A DNA stretch of 64,000 nucleotides from Stachybotrys elegans (taxonomy: Eukaryota; Ascomycota; Sordariomycetes; Hypocreales; Stachybotryaceae), in assembly GCA_020746835.1 (NCBI GenBank), contig JAGPNK010000011.1, positions 372,001 through 436,000 of the forward strand, written 5' to 3'. The notes beneath the pieces are model-generated. The model was not told the origin of the DNA. It worked only from the letters and a program-made list of their open reading frames with translations, and searched no databases. Below are positions 9,913 to 22,118 of the stretch, piece by piece (the stretch's first letter is position 1; each line of letters starts with the position of its first letter). The position numbers and the translations under genes were made by a program.

Positions 9913-11739
9913 TCAAAAGGGGCGAGCCCTTATAGGGTGTATTGACTTAGGGCGAGCATAAGTACTTCTGTTTGTTGGACGACGCATAGTTTTGACCTGA
10001 ACTATGAAAGGAAGGATACTTTCTGGCAAGCACCGAAACCATTGCGGACTATAAACGAGAAGTAATATTTTAACTCTGGGCTTTTTCGTGTCTGGTCGGC
10101 TTTTTATCCATATAGCTAGAGACTGGAGAAACCCAGAGCCATAATCTTCGTCCAAAAAGCCGAGACATTCCATATCGAGGACAATGTATAAATCGCCTGG
10201 AATTGACTCAATGACACTGTCCACAAGGTTCAAGCATTGCTCGTTTGTGCTTGCCGTTTGGAGCTGATGATATAAACGGGAGATGTCCTTTTCTGTCGTG
10301 ATAGCTACATCCCGCTGAGTGTTGAGACAAAGTACCTGGTATGCGAGAAATTTCAACAAACTTGACGTCGTCAAGAGGGGTCGCTCTGTTTTGCTCCACG
10401 GACTTGTCAATGCGAAAATGTGAGCAACCTCATTTTTGGCCAGGGTCTTGATGACATTAAGACCGAAGTCTTGAATAATGAACCGCGCCGCGACTCCTCC
10501 GGTGATCACCGACAGTGAGGGGCGGTCTGGCTGTGACCAGTGTACGAGCTTGGGAGAAGACCAGAAGTCATTGGTTGAGAGTGGTATCCTTGCTGAGGCC
10601 CGCCGTTTCTGTTGGGAAATGTGTTGTGCCAAGGTGTCCTGTGGATCATCGAAGGAGAGTGACATGGACGACAACACTTGCGAAAGGTGCAGTCCAGATA
10701 TGCGCCTGTTGGTGTCTACCAAGGCACTTTCTTGCGTTGATTTCAATGCTGATCAATAATTAGTCACCATAAAACTCATTTCATTTCATGGTGAAGCCAG
10801 TTATAAGATGGGAGAGAGAACACATACGTACCATGAACAGCTGTGACAAGTTCCTTGATGGCAAGGTCCGAAAGTCCCATTTGCTTCTTAATAAGATCCA
10901 GCGTCTCATGCATGACGCGGAGCTCGACCTGGCTGCCAGTCACGGCGAGGTTGGAAATATGTCGGGAAGCCTCAGATATTTGCTCAAGAATTCCCTTGTA
11001 CTGCAATTCCGGCGGGCTCGTTATAGCGTGGAGAGAACGCTTCAGCCTTGATTCCTTGCACCACGAGTGGGCTGTGACTAGGAACTCCACTAGATAACTG
11101 TAAAGCCTCTCCACGGCGGCTTGCATTCTCACGGTTGGATACAGCTCAGATGCCAGCTCAACCTGTGGCAGATGATCCGCGATCTGTGAGAAGGATTTGG
11201 CCAAGGTCTTGACAGTTTGCTCATAGTTCACAACACCCTGTTGTCTTTCTGTTAGGCTTGCCGAGAGGGCATGGGTTATGGAAATAAACTTGCCGTGAAG
11301 AGAAACTTCATGGCTCCCCAGACGAGCGCCACATACTCGGGATGATGTTGAACAAGCACATCCAAGACATTACTATAGTAGTCAATCTTTTCTGCTGCTT
11401 TTCGGAGCCACTGCACAGCTTTGGATGAGCTGTGTCGGGGTAAAAGGGACTGGGATAAATCGTGAAGATATGTATGCAAGTCTTCTTTCGTGTGCAGTCG
11501 ATTGAGTGCATCATTCATAGATACGTTTCGAACACCGCCCTGCTTGAAATGGCCCAGTGCCGACTGGAAGGCCTTTGCAGCCACAGGTGGAGAACTGCCC
11601 GAGCTCACTGGAAGGGAAAATGTCAACTCTGCTTTGATCTGATTCCTATCTCTGGCCCCTCCAAAACGCGGCCAACTAACGAATACTCACCCCCGGACTC
11701 TATAGAATACCATTGCGATAATGAAGATATTGAAGACAT
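9913..11739 (-). CDS. DUF7708-type STAND-like protein
   Basis: Four exons (11739-11691, 11607-11294, 11237-10832, 10748-9913) give 534 residues. The N-terminal domain holds the hallmark HHPEYVALVWGAMKFLF and adjoining helical segments of the fungal DUF7708 domain, normally found at the N-terminus of NACHT/STAND NLR-like proteins. The middle is alpha-helical (residues about 125-255). The C-terminal part (WSQPDRPSLSVITGG, DLYIVLDMECL) looks like a reduced nucleotide-binding or accessory domain. I see no intact Walker A motif, and no ankyrin, WD or TPR repeats follow. The protein may therefore be a short adaptor form. The second intron has a GC donor (GCAAGT at 11293). It is divergent from the AAA+ ATPase gene across 386 bp. 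The family link is fair, the function is inferred. Confidence 0.78.
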
Positions 11740-12125
11740 GCTTTGAAAGGATGCTCCACAGCTATGCTTGACCGCTTCTGTTAATTTGCTTCCTATCGCT
11801 GCTCGCTAGGATATACTTATGTGGCATGTCATCGGGCTGACCGCGGGACAGAAGCTCGGAAAAAGAACGCACACGCACACCTGATGTGAGGTCCATCTTT
11901 ATTGGCTCGCGCAGCCGCACGATGTAACTGTGAGACTGTGAGGCTGATATGCGGTGATACCCCGCCCTTCTGCCACGTCATCAGGCAGCAGCGTGTCTCT
12001 CAAGTCTCAACTCAGTGCTCAGCGTTCAAGCCATGGGCTTCATTTGTCGAGGTTCTCCGTCGATCCCTAGATCTATCTTGGCTGATTGACTACCACTCCC
12101 CCGCCAAGCCATTCTACTCCTGCTG
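11740..12125. promoter_or_regulatory. shared divergent promoter of DUF7708 and AAA+ genes
   Basis: These 386 bp separate the start codons of two divergently transcribed genes and must contain both promoters and 5' UTRs. I see no canonical TATA box close to either start. The layout suggests co-regulation but does not prove it. Confidence 0.6.
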
Positions 12126-14976
12126 ATGCCTCCTCTCAAACTTCTAATAAAGACCCCCACACCGGGTCTGTTCAGATCCACGGCCGATCTCGCCGATCCA
12201 GATGCCGACAACGCTCCAGAGCCTGACGACGCTCCACAGGCAGTCAACTACACCATCTCACAAGACCGAACCAACAGAAGATTGAACGAAAAGGAGGGAC
12301 TGTATGCCATCGCACCTAAACTTGAACAAGATACTTTGACCCCGCTACTACCATCGCTACGCAGTGTGAGGACTCTGCCAAGAAAAGAGTTGAACAGCGG
12401 AGTCTTGTCCGCGACAGTGTCAAAAAGTTCGTCGAGCAGCGCCTTACACGACTTCTATGTGCAGCTAATCCTTGTAGAACAACAGGACAAAGGGCGCCTC
12501 ATGTCGGCACGGATTCGGGACGATACCAAAGAAGAGAGCACCAACAGTACACATGTGCCCCAACTGGCCGTACCACCCCGATCCGCATCGTCTTCCATTT
12601 CCCAAGGCAAAGACGTTTTACTTTCGCCCACGTCTGCTGCCAGCAATACCATGGCGCCGAATATTCCTCTCGGAGAATTCCAGCAAAGTTATATAATTCA
12701 GCTTCTCGACAGGATCCACATACTTGAGGGAGAGAATTGTGCACTCAAGCAACAGGACGAAGAAGCGGATGAACAGTGTACAAGCTACCGAGTGTTTCAC
12801 ATGCTGGAGAATCAAAACGAGAACGCTTACACGACTTCTGAGAGTGATTCTGAGGGAGAATCACCAGATACGTCGAGTTACACCGCATTTTTGAGAGAGC
12901 CACAGTGGGAGTGGTGTGATGGCACAGCAAATCTTCGAGGGCTGGGCATGATAGCCAGTCCACAGGATCATATAAAAGCAGACCGCAAGATTGCGTTTGC
13001 CGTGTACAAATACTACAATGTCAGCTTCCAGAGAACCGCCATCGAAAACGCTGCGAAAGCGAAGCAGGTCTTCCCAGACCCAGCACCATTCCGTCAATCG
13101 GTTCAGCTCATATCCAAAGAGATGGCGGAGGCTGCCAGGAATGTTGCTCGGCTTGCACCCAACTCTCTGCGGGGTATTGTGGACTTATCGGTCAGGAATC
13201 CCACGTTTGAGCCATTTATTTGGTGGTATCACCAACGGCACACGGACATCTTGCACCGTCTTCCTGACAGACAGGAAGCACTCATGCGGCTTCTGACGTC
13301 GTGGGTTGAATCGAATCACTCCTCAATCTACGCTGCAATTGATGCCGAGTTTGAACAAGGCCTAGTGTCCCCCCTTTCCATAGGCTACCTAGTACGCCCA
13401 GACGAGGCGTTGGTTTCTATTGATCCCCAAGGCCTCACCCGGGGATATATTGCTATGGCCACTGCCAACCTTCAACTAAATGGACAAAAGGAGCCAGATC
13501 TGCCCTTATCGCGTGGGGTCGAGGGAGCACCGCGTGATGATTCACAAAGCCATCGCATCCAGACTTGGACTGTCAAGGCATCTTCATACAAATTGGATGC
13601 CTCTTTGCAAGTAGATGTGGCATATCTCTCCCTCACTATACGCTTAGGGTCGGCCAAGAATGGACCAGTGCCAATACGAAGCTTAGGGGTTTTCCCTTTG
13701 AGGTTTGCCTCCCCCGAAACCGAGGAGCTATTACAGAAGCGAGGGGTTACTTTCTGGAAGTGCCGCAAGAAGCGACTAGTATCGTACAATGATGGCAAGG
13801 GCAAAGGTGGCCTCACAGTGAGTCCTATAGATTTCCTAAAGATTTGTTCGTAACCTTTAAGCAGTCACGCAGATACATGGTAGATCACGCCATCTATGCC
13901 GAACTCCACCAACCTGCTGTTTTGGACAAAATAAAAGCGTCAAACCCACCCCCATTCGACCTAGCTGCTGAAGAGCCGCCTGAGGCTCCCCATATATACG
14001 CGCTGCCCAGCTCTGTAAAAGCTTTCCACCTGCGAAGCAAGAAATGGGGTAAGGGCATTTAGATCTCAGAAGCCGTTAAAGCTCTCTACTAACCAGATCG
14101 TGCTCAGTGGAGATAGGAGTTGATTTTATAGAGAATGTTACCTGGAACAAGGACGCATTCAAGAGCCTCGTGGCTGATTCAAGTACCAAAGAGCTTATCC
14201 AAGCTCTTGTCAGCAGTCAACTAGCCTCTGAGAAGGGTACTGATTTGATCGAAGATAAAGGCAATGGCCTCATCATGCTCCTTCACGGCAGTCCAGGCAC
14301 CGGGAAGACATATACGGCCGAGAGCGTGGCAGAGATTGCCGAGAAGCCGCTTTACCCAGTCACCTGCGGTGACATTGGAACAACGCCTGAGCATGTGGAA
14401 AGATACCTACAGTCGATTTTCCACCTCGGGAACGAATGGGGTTGTGTTGTGCTCTTGGACGAAGCCGAAGTCTTCCTAGAGCAAAGAAATCTGAGTGACC
14501 TCGCACGCAACGCGCTTGTTTCAGTCTTCCTACGATCGCTCGAATATTACAACGGTATCTTGATCTTAACAACAAATCGAGTGGGGACATTTGATGAGGC
14601 ATTCAAATCTCGTATCCAACTTGCCTTGCACTACGAGGCACTGAACTTCAGCCAGCGGAAAGAGATCTGGACTAACTTCTTCACGCGGCTGAAGTTGCTC
14701 GATCCCAACAACATTGACTTTGAGGACATTAACTACAAGCTGGAAGATTTGGCTGAATACGAGATGAATGGGAGACAGATCCGGAATTCCATCACTACAG
14801 CCCGGCAGCTGGCGCAGTTTAGGAAGGTTAGTATGCGGTTTACTCACCTAGAACACGCAATCAAGGTTGCACAGAAGTTTGATGTCTATCTGAGAGATGT
14901 CCAGGCAGGGAAGCCAGATGGAAAGACGGCGAAGAATGAGGATGAGGAGATTGCAAGGATGTCACAATGGAGATGA
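12126..14976 (+). CDS. AAA+ ATPase with long N-terminal region
   Basis: Three exons (12126-13817, 13865-14048, 14108-14976) give 914 residues. Residues 1-180 are low-complexity and probably disordered. A short coiled coil (IIQLLDRIHILEGENCALK) sits near residue 190. The middle (about 250-600) matches the DUF7025-like module that precedes the ATPase in a large fungal family. The C-terminal AAA+ core has Walker A GSPGTGKT (about residue 687), Walker B VVLLDEAEVFL (about 740), a sensor region LTTNRVGTFDEAFKSRI with an arginine finger, and a lid ending in a helical tail. The enzyme should be a hexameric remodelling ATPase. Its substrate is unknown. The DUF7708 gene is divergent from it. No signal peptide or membrane helix was seen, so it is probably cytosolic or nuclear. 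Confidence 0.88.
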
Positions 14977-15078
14977 ATTAGGTGCTAAGGGTTCAATATA
15001 TGACTATCGAATTAGAGACACGAGAATTCACGGGCAGCACCATTCATTTAAATGATTAGAGTACGATGCTGACTTTTC

Positions 15079-15103
15079 AAATTCCTCTTTTAAAGAGGAA
15101 TTT
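15079..15103. repeat. 12 bp perfect palindrome between convergent genes
   Basis: AAATTCCTCTTT and AAAGAGGAATTT flank a single T, making a 25 nt perfect inverted repeat. It overlaps the stop codon of the FAD oxidase (TAA at 15092-15090) and lies about 100 bp past the stop of the AAA+ gene. It could form a hairpin in either transcript and may assist 3' end formation, but fungal terminators are not defined by hairpins. Confidence 0.7.
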
Positions 15104-16770
15104 TAAATCCAGCGGCGCGCAGCTTCTGAAAAGCCCCCTCTGGATCATACTTCCGTGAAATAGCCTTGAGCCTCTTGATTGTCTCTGGACCTGTAGAGCG
15201 AATTGGGTCTTGAGTCCCGAAAGCGTAGTTGAGATATACCCAATCCCAATTTGCATCTAGCGAAGTCGCATATGCATCAACTTTGTGATACATCTGCTCC
15301 AGGAGTGGCAAGAGAGCAGTTGCATTCTCGGCGCTATTGACGCCAATGTTTATCTGCCAGTTAATGCCGTTGCCCAGCGCTACACGACTCTCAAGGCTCA
15401 AAGAGTTCCCGCCGTTTGCTTGACTGTGTGCGACCATCTGCTGCGATATTGGCTGGAACTGGCATTGAGTCCCAAGACCTGTACCCTCGGTCCCGACCAC
15501 AGCCTCGATGTCCCGGATCAGTTGCTCGTGACGTTCCATTGCGAATCGAATAATCCGAGAGTCGTTTCGATATGCGGCAACCATATTTATGTAACTGCTC
15601 GATTGGAATAAAGTTAGCCTTCGATTTCCTCTTTGACGGACTATTCGACGAACTGGAGTCCATGTCCTCCAGCAAGCTCTCCCGTGATGCCAACTATGGT
15701 GTCGGACCGTAGGGTGCTTCCAATGAACGGAATCACACGAAACCCATCCAACCCTGGTGCATTGGGGTTGTTGGCAACATTGTCAATGCAGGCAATCAGC
15801 GATATGCCACCAAGGGCTTGATTGTAAGCCCACCAGACGACGCCAGAGTTGTCGATATTCTCTGGGGGGCTCTCCGCGAACTTGACAAAGGCTGCGATCA
15901 CGCTCTCGACGACTGCATAATCATTGGAGTCGTAAGTGAGCAGTCCACCCCATATTTGCGCCGTTTTAGGGTCAGCATACTCTATGGCTGTCATGTCGTA
16001 TCGCGTAATTAGTCCGAAATTTCCAGGGCCACCTTTGAGGGCCTGCCAAAGATCAGGGTTTTCTTGAGCATTGGCATTGACCTTTGGACGTCAATACATC
16101 AAGCACGGCCAAGGCGTTGGGCAACTCACTATGGAACCATTGGCTAGGACAATCTCGAAATTCTGGACAGTATCGCAGGACCAACCGTACTTTGGGGAAA
16201 GGTAGGATATTCCGCCTCCAGATATGAAGCCACCGACACCCACTGGAGCCACTCGGCCACCAGCAACCATAACGCCGTATGGCAGGAGTGTCGAGTAGAC
16301 ATCTATCCAGTGGCCTCCAGCTGGAGCGAGGCTAGCCCAGATTGAGGGTTGTATGTTGTGGAGTTCATGAGCGCAAAGTCAATGGTGACGCCTTCATTGA
16401 CTGTGTTGGAAAGTGGAAAGTGTCCGTGGCCGCCGCCAACAATGCCGAAATGGCATTGGCGGCTAGTAAGTGTTCGTGTGATGATGGATGCATCTTCGGC
16501 TGAGGCTGGTAGAACAAAACACCATGGGCCAAGGCGGGCGCTGGCTGCCCAGATCGACTCCAGTCGATTGGCATACAGGGCGCTTCCTGGGACGCAGACC
16601 TTGTCGCTGCCGAGAGTGCCAATGAGAGCCTCACACTAAACGAGTGTGAGAACCAGATCAGCGTGTGTGCGATGGGGAAACTATTAAGAGCTCACACAAT
16701 GATTGCTGTGTCTTGCGTTCACCGCCAGCGCAGGCGTGAAGAGAACGCTAGCTACTGTCAAAAGTAACAT
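15090..16770 (-). pseudogene. BBE-type FAD-linked oxidoreductase with a frameshift
   Basis: Four exons (16770-16696, 16635-16130, 16081-15654, 15594-15090) would give about 504 residues, the normal length of a secreted berberine-bridge-enzyme-like FAD oxidase. The signal peptide is MLLLTVASVLFTPALA. The flavin-attachment His lies in FGIVGGGHGHFP (about residue 95) and the second attachment Cys in KYGWSCDT, so bicovalent FAD is expected. The C-terminal end KLRAAGFKIPL is complete. Exon 2 is 506 nt and cannot keep the frame. The reading shifts between TTYNPQSGLASL and SLAPAGGHWIDVY, near 16310-16350, as if one base (or four) is missing. No intron with usable splice sites resolves it. It is either a recent pseudogene or an assembly error. 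It is tandem with the MFS gene on the same strand and may belong to the 5-oxoprolinase cluster. Confidence 0.75.
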
Positions 16771-17348
16771 CGTACCTGATGCACCATGTCCGGTTGCAAG
16801 TCAAGTGCATACCGACAAGAAAGAAAGAAAGGATCTTATATTCCTGACTTTGGCCCCAGGCCTTTCGGGTCTTTCTCCTAAATTCTCACCATCTCAGTCC
16901 CCGATTAACAATTACGTTGGTCACTACGGCAAGGTTCTGGCTCCTGCTCTGATGACCGGGGTATTGGTCCGACTTGTAGGCTGGTAGCTTTCCCGGTCAC
17001 AGGTACCTTATCCTTTACTGACGCTTATTTCTTGCAGAGCCTCCACGGGCGGCATAGCAAGAAAGTAATGACGGCCCAGAGATAAGCATGGCCAATGAAT
17101 TATGGAGAGTTTATTGAAGATACTGTCTGGACCATCAAATTGGGGGACAGCATCAGGAATTCCTGCGTGATGACGAGTTGTATTAGGACCAGTAGGCATC
17201 TAGGGCGTATGGCTGCCGGGAATGATAGGACTGGAGAAGGGCTTTGGGGGACATATTCGTCAACTGCACATGGTCCAGCTCCTGTTCTCTCCACAGACGA
17301 TTGCTAATATCCTCCCCTGTGTGAACGATGCCGTACAAGCTGATGCGG
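16771..17348. other. intergenic, promoter of the FAD oxidase and MFS 3' flank
   Basis: About 580 bp between two tandem minus-strand genes. It should contain the promoter of the FAD oxidase and the 3' UTR of the MFS gene. Only short chance frames of under 100 codons are present. No repeat was seen. Confidence 0.5.
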
Positions 17349-18876
17349 TTAATAGGTATAGAGGAACCGCGGATTGTGCTCTCCAAGTTCTTCGATCTCT
17401 TCCTCCGTCATTCCTTGGACCTTGTGGTCGTCTTTGCCCTCCCTCTTCCTCTGATTGAGGCTCCTGAAGTACCACCAGAAGGCCAAATATATGACCGTTG
17501 ACATGGCAATCAGTGCCATCGAGACAGCATGTCCCGTAACGAAACGACCTCCACCGCCGGGGTACAGCTGGAAGTTGGGTTAGCTAGGTCAACGGTCCCA
17601 TGGGCAGAACACTTACAAATGGAGCAGGAATTCCGGCTGTATTGCCAATGGTAAGCTGCAGACCGGTGGCAACGGTGCGCTTTCCATATCGAGGGTTGTT
17701 GCTGGGAAGCCAGGCGAGCGGAATTCCAACGACAACATACACACCCATGGCGGCGAGGAAGCAGCCAAAGTACTTGACGTTGCCGGAAGCTGGGCTGACA
17801 AGGATGGCGTAACCGGTCGTACAGACGAGGCCAAAAATGACGACGAAAATGGCTCGGCGCTGGCTTCGATCTGACAGCCACGCGACAACGAGGTATGTAA
17901 TGGCGCCAACTGTGTAGCATGGAATGGTCAAGGCTTGAACCTGAGGAACGGTCCAATCCCCAAGACCGCGGATGATGGTTGGCAAAAAGGTCGAGTAGCC
18001 ATAGAGAATAATGTCTCCACCAAACTGGCCGACGCAGAAGAGCCAAATCTTCCAATCCTTCAATCCCTCGTACACATCCTTCTTGTGCATCTGGGTGGAG
18101 GACTTGGTGTGTCCAATCTGCCGCTGCAAGCGGAGACTGATGAGTTCTCGCTCCTCGTCTGTCAGATATTTCGCGTCCTCTGGTGAATCTGCGAGCCACC
18201 ACCAGACAGCCACTCCGAGGATCATGGTAGGGATGCCTTCAATGATGATGATCCATCGCCAACCTCGCAGGCCGGCGACACCATCCATGTGACCGATACC
18301 ATAAGCGAGCAAGCCGCCCAAGGCTCCTCCGATGGCGGCAGAGACAAATAGATAGCCGATTCTCAGGGCATACTCTCGCTTGGTGTAGAACATGGTCAGA
18401 TAAATGGCCAGGCCAGGAAAGAGTCCACCCTCGAGAGCGCCGAGAATGAGACGGCAGGCAAGAAGACCCCCATAGCTCTGAACGATACCCGTAAGTGTCG
18501 CCACGATGCCCCAGCTCGTTGTGATAAAGGCAATCCAGCGCGAGGGCGTAAAGCGCTTGATGACCAAGTTGGAGGGGAGCTCTGAGAGAATGTAGGTAAC
18601 GAAGAGTACTGAAACGGCCGTCTGGTACTGGCCGCCTACCAAGCCCAAGTCCTCCTCCATGCCGTAAAGACGCGCATTGCCAATATTGACACGGTCGAGG
18701 AAGCTCAGTAGGTACAGCAGCATTACCGGGGGAACAATCCACAGGTCGAGCTTCCTCAGGAGGCGCTTCTCGGCTTCTTCGTCAATGACGACATCGGCAA
18801 CCGCAAGGCTCTGGGTAGCCTCGACATCTTGGTGTTTCTGCTGGTCAACAGACCCGTCCGCATTGTTGAGAGTCAT
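17349..18876 (-). CDS. MFS transporter, anion:cation symporter (allantoate permease) type
   Basis: Two exons (18876-17617, 17567-17349) give 492 residues with about 12 membrane helices. The sequence RKLDLWIVPPVMLLYLLSFLDRVNIGNARLYG after an acidic N-terminus, ILSELPSNLVIKRFTPSRWI, and GALEGGLFPGLAIYLTMFYTKRE are diagnostic of the ACS family (Dal5, Tna1 and related carriers of carboxylates, ureides and vitamins). The first exon would read on to a stop in the intron. The second exon supplies the last helix (MALIAMSTVIYLAFWWYF) and a charged tail ending FLYTY. It should sit in the plasma membrane. Its position next to a Zn2Cys6 regulator and 5-oxoprolinase suggests uptake of 5-oxoproline or a related cyclic amide, which is an inference. 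Confidence 0.93.
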
Positions 18877-19469
18877 GTTGGGGGGTCGGACTGGGAAAGG
18901 AGGCCGGGTGCGGGGACAGCAGTTGCGGAATGCGAAAAAAACAACAGGAGGACAGCCGGCAATTTAACACAAGGCCTGTTGTCCGGCGGTCCCAATAAGC
19001 ATGGAAAGCTGGCTGGGGAGCGGGTCAAGAATGCCAAGGTCTGGAGATACCCGGGGTCAGAGATAGTAGATTAGGACCGGATAGATAACTCGAAATTTGG
19101 TCAGAGCTTGCCCTTTGTCCTCGGGCCCAGCCACTGGCATTATGCGGCTCGGCACACGTCAACCTATCTAGGTAGGGCGGAGCGACGGTATTAGCGATTG
19201 GTAAGATGCTACGCTCGGCTTCATCTTGACTTGCCGTGCGGGGCTTCGGCACATAATATCAACCCATTGATAAGGCATATCAGTGGCCCACTCTCATCAA
19301 GAATGGGATCAGTTCGGCCATGCCGGGTCCAATGTAACAAGGACGATCGTCGACCAAGAAAGGCGAGGCGATTCACATCAATCAGGCAGGTCAAGTGGAC
19401 CACAAGTTGCAAATACTAGCTGTCCGAGACTTCTTCATGAATTGATCTGCCGCTTGCTAAGGACATGAT
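18877..19469. promoter_or_regulatory. MFS promoter with four HGATAR motifs
   Basis: Upstream of the MFS start are AGATAG (19071-19076), AGATAA (19083-19088), CTATCT (19164-19169, reverse orientation) and TGATAA (19268-19273). All fit HGATAR, the site of AreA/NIT2 nitrogen regulators. Four in about 200 bp is more than I would expect by chance at this base composition, though no statistics were run. The right end also holds the 3' flank of the regulator gene. Confidence 0.45.
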
Positions 19470-21649
19470 TCATACAGAGAATAAAAACTGCTCCTCAATC
19501 TCACTTGCTAATTGCCGCAACGTGCCGTCTTCCATGAAAGAGAGATCTGGTATCGGCCCCGAGTGGTCATCTAGAAAGCTCCCGAGGAGAGGGTTCCCTA
19601 GGATATCCACCTTGTCATAGTGTATGATGGTCCCTTCTTGTGCTGTTCTGCTGGCTATGTTGCGAGAGCCGCCATCGCCGACATTTCTATCATGTGGTTC
19701 GCTGCCTGTGCTTTCGCCATGATTGGCTGAGGCTGAGTTGTCTGAGAGCAGATGGGCGATGCGACCCTGCACACGAAGGCTGCATATGCGGCTCTGCAAG
19801 TGAGCCAGTCTATCGCAATAGTCCACCGCGGGAATGTTCCCATCGTTCTTCATGGTCCGCAAAATACTTAGCAAAGTCTCCAAGGCATCCGAGTTGGCCG
19901 TGGTTGGCTTCATGACGGCCGACATGACGAGTATGAGCGACGCCGAGAAGATGTGGTGCGCGTCCCAATACCCAAATGTAGCTATAGAGCCGTCCAAGAA
20001 GAGCCCTTCGACGATGCGACTCGAGGCTTGCGCCGCATTGATGCAGCTCTCAGCCAGCGCCAACGTGACGGAGGAAAAGCTCTGACGCGACGTTTCGCTC
20101 CGAGCTTTTGCGCCCAGCTGGAATTGCGACTTGAACAAGTGGAGAAGGATGGGGCGCGTCGTCTGGATTATGCACTGGTTGTAGGCCAGATGAAGGCTGG
20201 CGTGCGGTCGTGGAGTACCTCGATCTCGGACGCGCATATCCGGGGGTAAAGAATCGTGCCAGGCACGAAGTTGTTTGAGGACACCATGGACACGGTGGAT
20301 GCAGGGTCCCTTTTTCGCCTTGGGAATCCCGTATATATCTGTCAGGATGTTTCCGATGATTCGAGCAAGATGAATGTTCTTCACCAGGGGCACTGGATCG
20401 AGGAACTCGGCCGTCTCTTCTTCGGTGAGGCCATCCATGCTGGGCATTTCGACATCAATGTTTTCGTCCCGCACCGAAACCGGCTGCCCGAGTTTCGATG
20501 CCGAAAACCGATCAAAGAAGTACAGAACCCACCAGGTTCTTCGTCGAGACTCTCTTTCCACCGGCGTCAATCGAGTCAGGCCCGATGCTGACCTGTGCAT
20601 CCCCATGCTCATTGCCAATCTCATGGCTGTTCCGCTGTAGCAATAAGCTGTCCGGACCCGGCCAAGCACATTCGATGCCCATGCGATAGAGATCAGGGCC
20701 TCGACCTGCATGAGACAAGGCTCTTCGAGACATTCCGGTAAGAGATTGACGGCTCTCGAGTAGTACTCTGTTCCAGGAATGGTGTTATCAGGGCCTATGC
20801 CCCTACGGCTGGCATATATTTCGCCAAGGGCCATCAGAGCGTAGAACTTGCACAGCCATACCGTCGAAGGGATCATTTCTCGACGATATACGGCGTCAAT
20901 CTCTCGCATGTATGTAACCTCGAGGAACAAGGGGTGGTAGTTGCCGATGAATCTCCTCGCGACATTAAGCAGCAGCTTGGCATGCATGCGCTCGGGGAAC
21001 ACATTGTCACTAGACGTGGAGAAATGAATTCGATCAAGCTCCATACGATGATAGTTGGGGAAGCCGGCGGTTGATGGAGTATAGGTATCGTCAAGACACT
21101 GCAGCAGCCGGTTGCTGAAAGCAGCGCACGACGCTTCACCGATGAAGCCAGGCTCTTGCGCGCGCTGATGTCCCGAATACTCTGGTCTCCCATCAAACAA
21201 TGGATTGAGCATGTTGCTCTCCTCGGATGATAGTGGCGGGTCGTCGTCGCCATCGTTGTCTCGTTCGTCTTCTCTGGGAGAAGACTCTGTCGGCGTTGGA
21301 TGCTGGCTCACGCTCACGGGGGTAGGATGCTGCGAAGTCTCCTGGAGACGTTTGCTATCGGCTTGCAGTTTGGCGAGGTAACTGTCGAAGCGTCAGCAGA
21401 AGGAATCCGACCAGGACGGCTATACTGACCTTTCCGACACGACGACCCTTCTCTCTCTGGCTGGGAATTGACAATCATGGTTGGCTGCGACACACGATCG
21501 GCACGGCTTCTCGCCGGAGCATTTAATCTTATGAGAATGGCAGCGATGGCATCTACATCTTCGTCTTAGGTTGGCCAAGCTATGGGCACGGGACATGGGA
21601 AGACTCACGCCGCAAGGAGCCTTTTCTGCCTTGTACGGTTGCTATGCAT
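19470..21649 (-). CDS. Zn2Cys6 transcription factor with fungal_trans domain
   Basis: Preferred exons are 21649-21609, 21564-21430 and 21381-19470, giving 695 residues. A shorter two-exon model starts at the ATG at 21596 without the first intron. The binuclear zinc cluster has exact spacing C-x2-C-x6-C-x5-C-x2-C-x6-C (CHRCHSHKIKCSGEKPCRSC...C) close to the N-terminus. It is followed by a linker VSESYLAKLQ, an acidic stretch (about residues 85-110) and a middle homology region with the conserved SMGMHRSASG and RRRTWWVLYFFDR segments. It should be a nuclear DNA-binding regulator recognising CGG triplets. It shares a divergent promoter with the 5-oxoprolinase gene and lies beside an MFS gene, so it is the likely local regulator. 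A CGGACGGTTCGG element sits in that promoter (21861-21872). Confidence 0.9.
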
Positions 21650-22118
21650 CGTTGCGAGTTGGGATGGGATCAAGAGAGTTTGAGGGGCCAAGCAGGCGTC
21701 TGTGGAGCCCGATACCGCCTCCGCTTCTATCTCCCGCTATGATATGGCAGTAATTACATAGGACATTTAGTAACCCGCCTTGACGCACCCAGAGGAGCCG
21801 GGTCAGCCCAGCATTATTAGTCTGTGGGGTGCATAAGATACGCCCACAGACCAAGAGTCTCGGACGGTTCGGCAACTTGGATTTTGCCGACTGATAAGAA
21901 AACAGCGCCATCGGCATCTTTCTCGGCATCATCAATGGTTGCCGGGACCAGTGAGCAAAGCAGGGCGCACACCACCACAGAACAGCAGCAGATGTCGGCG
22001 GACATCGGAGCGGGCAGGCACTTGATGTCATAAATTCAAGCATTATATGTACGCAGCCGCATTCCTCGCCATTTCGTCGAGCAGCAGCCACCACCTTCTG
22101 TGCTCGAATACACACACC
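21650..22118. promoter_or_regulatory. divergent promoter of regulator and 5-oxoprolinase
   Basis: About 470 bp between divergent start codons. It contains CGGACGGTTCGG (21861-21872), a set of CGG triplets that a Zn2Cys6 protein could bind, and TGATAA (21892-21897), a HGATAR nitrogen-regulator site. Assignment of either site is by consensus only. Confidence 0.45.
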
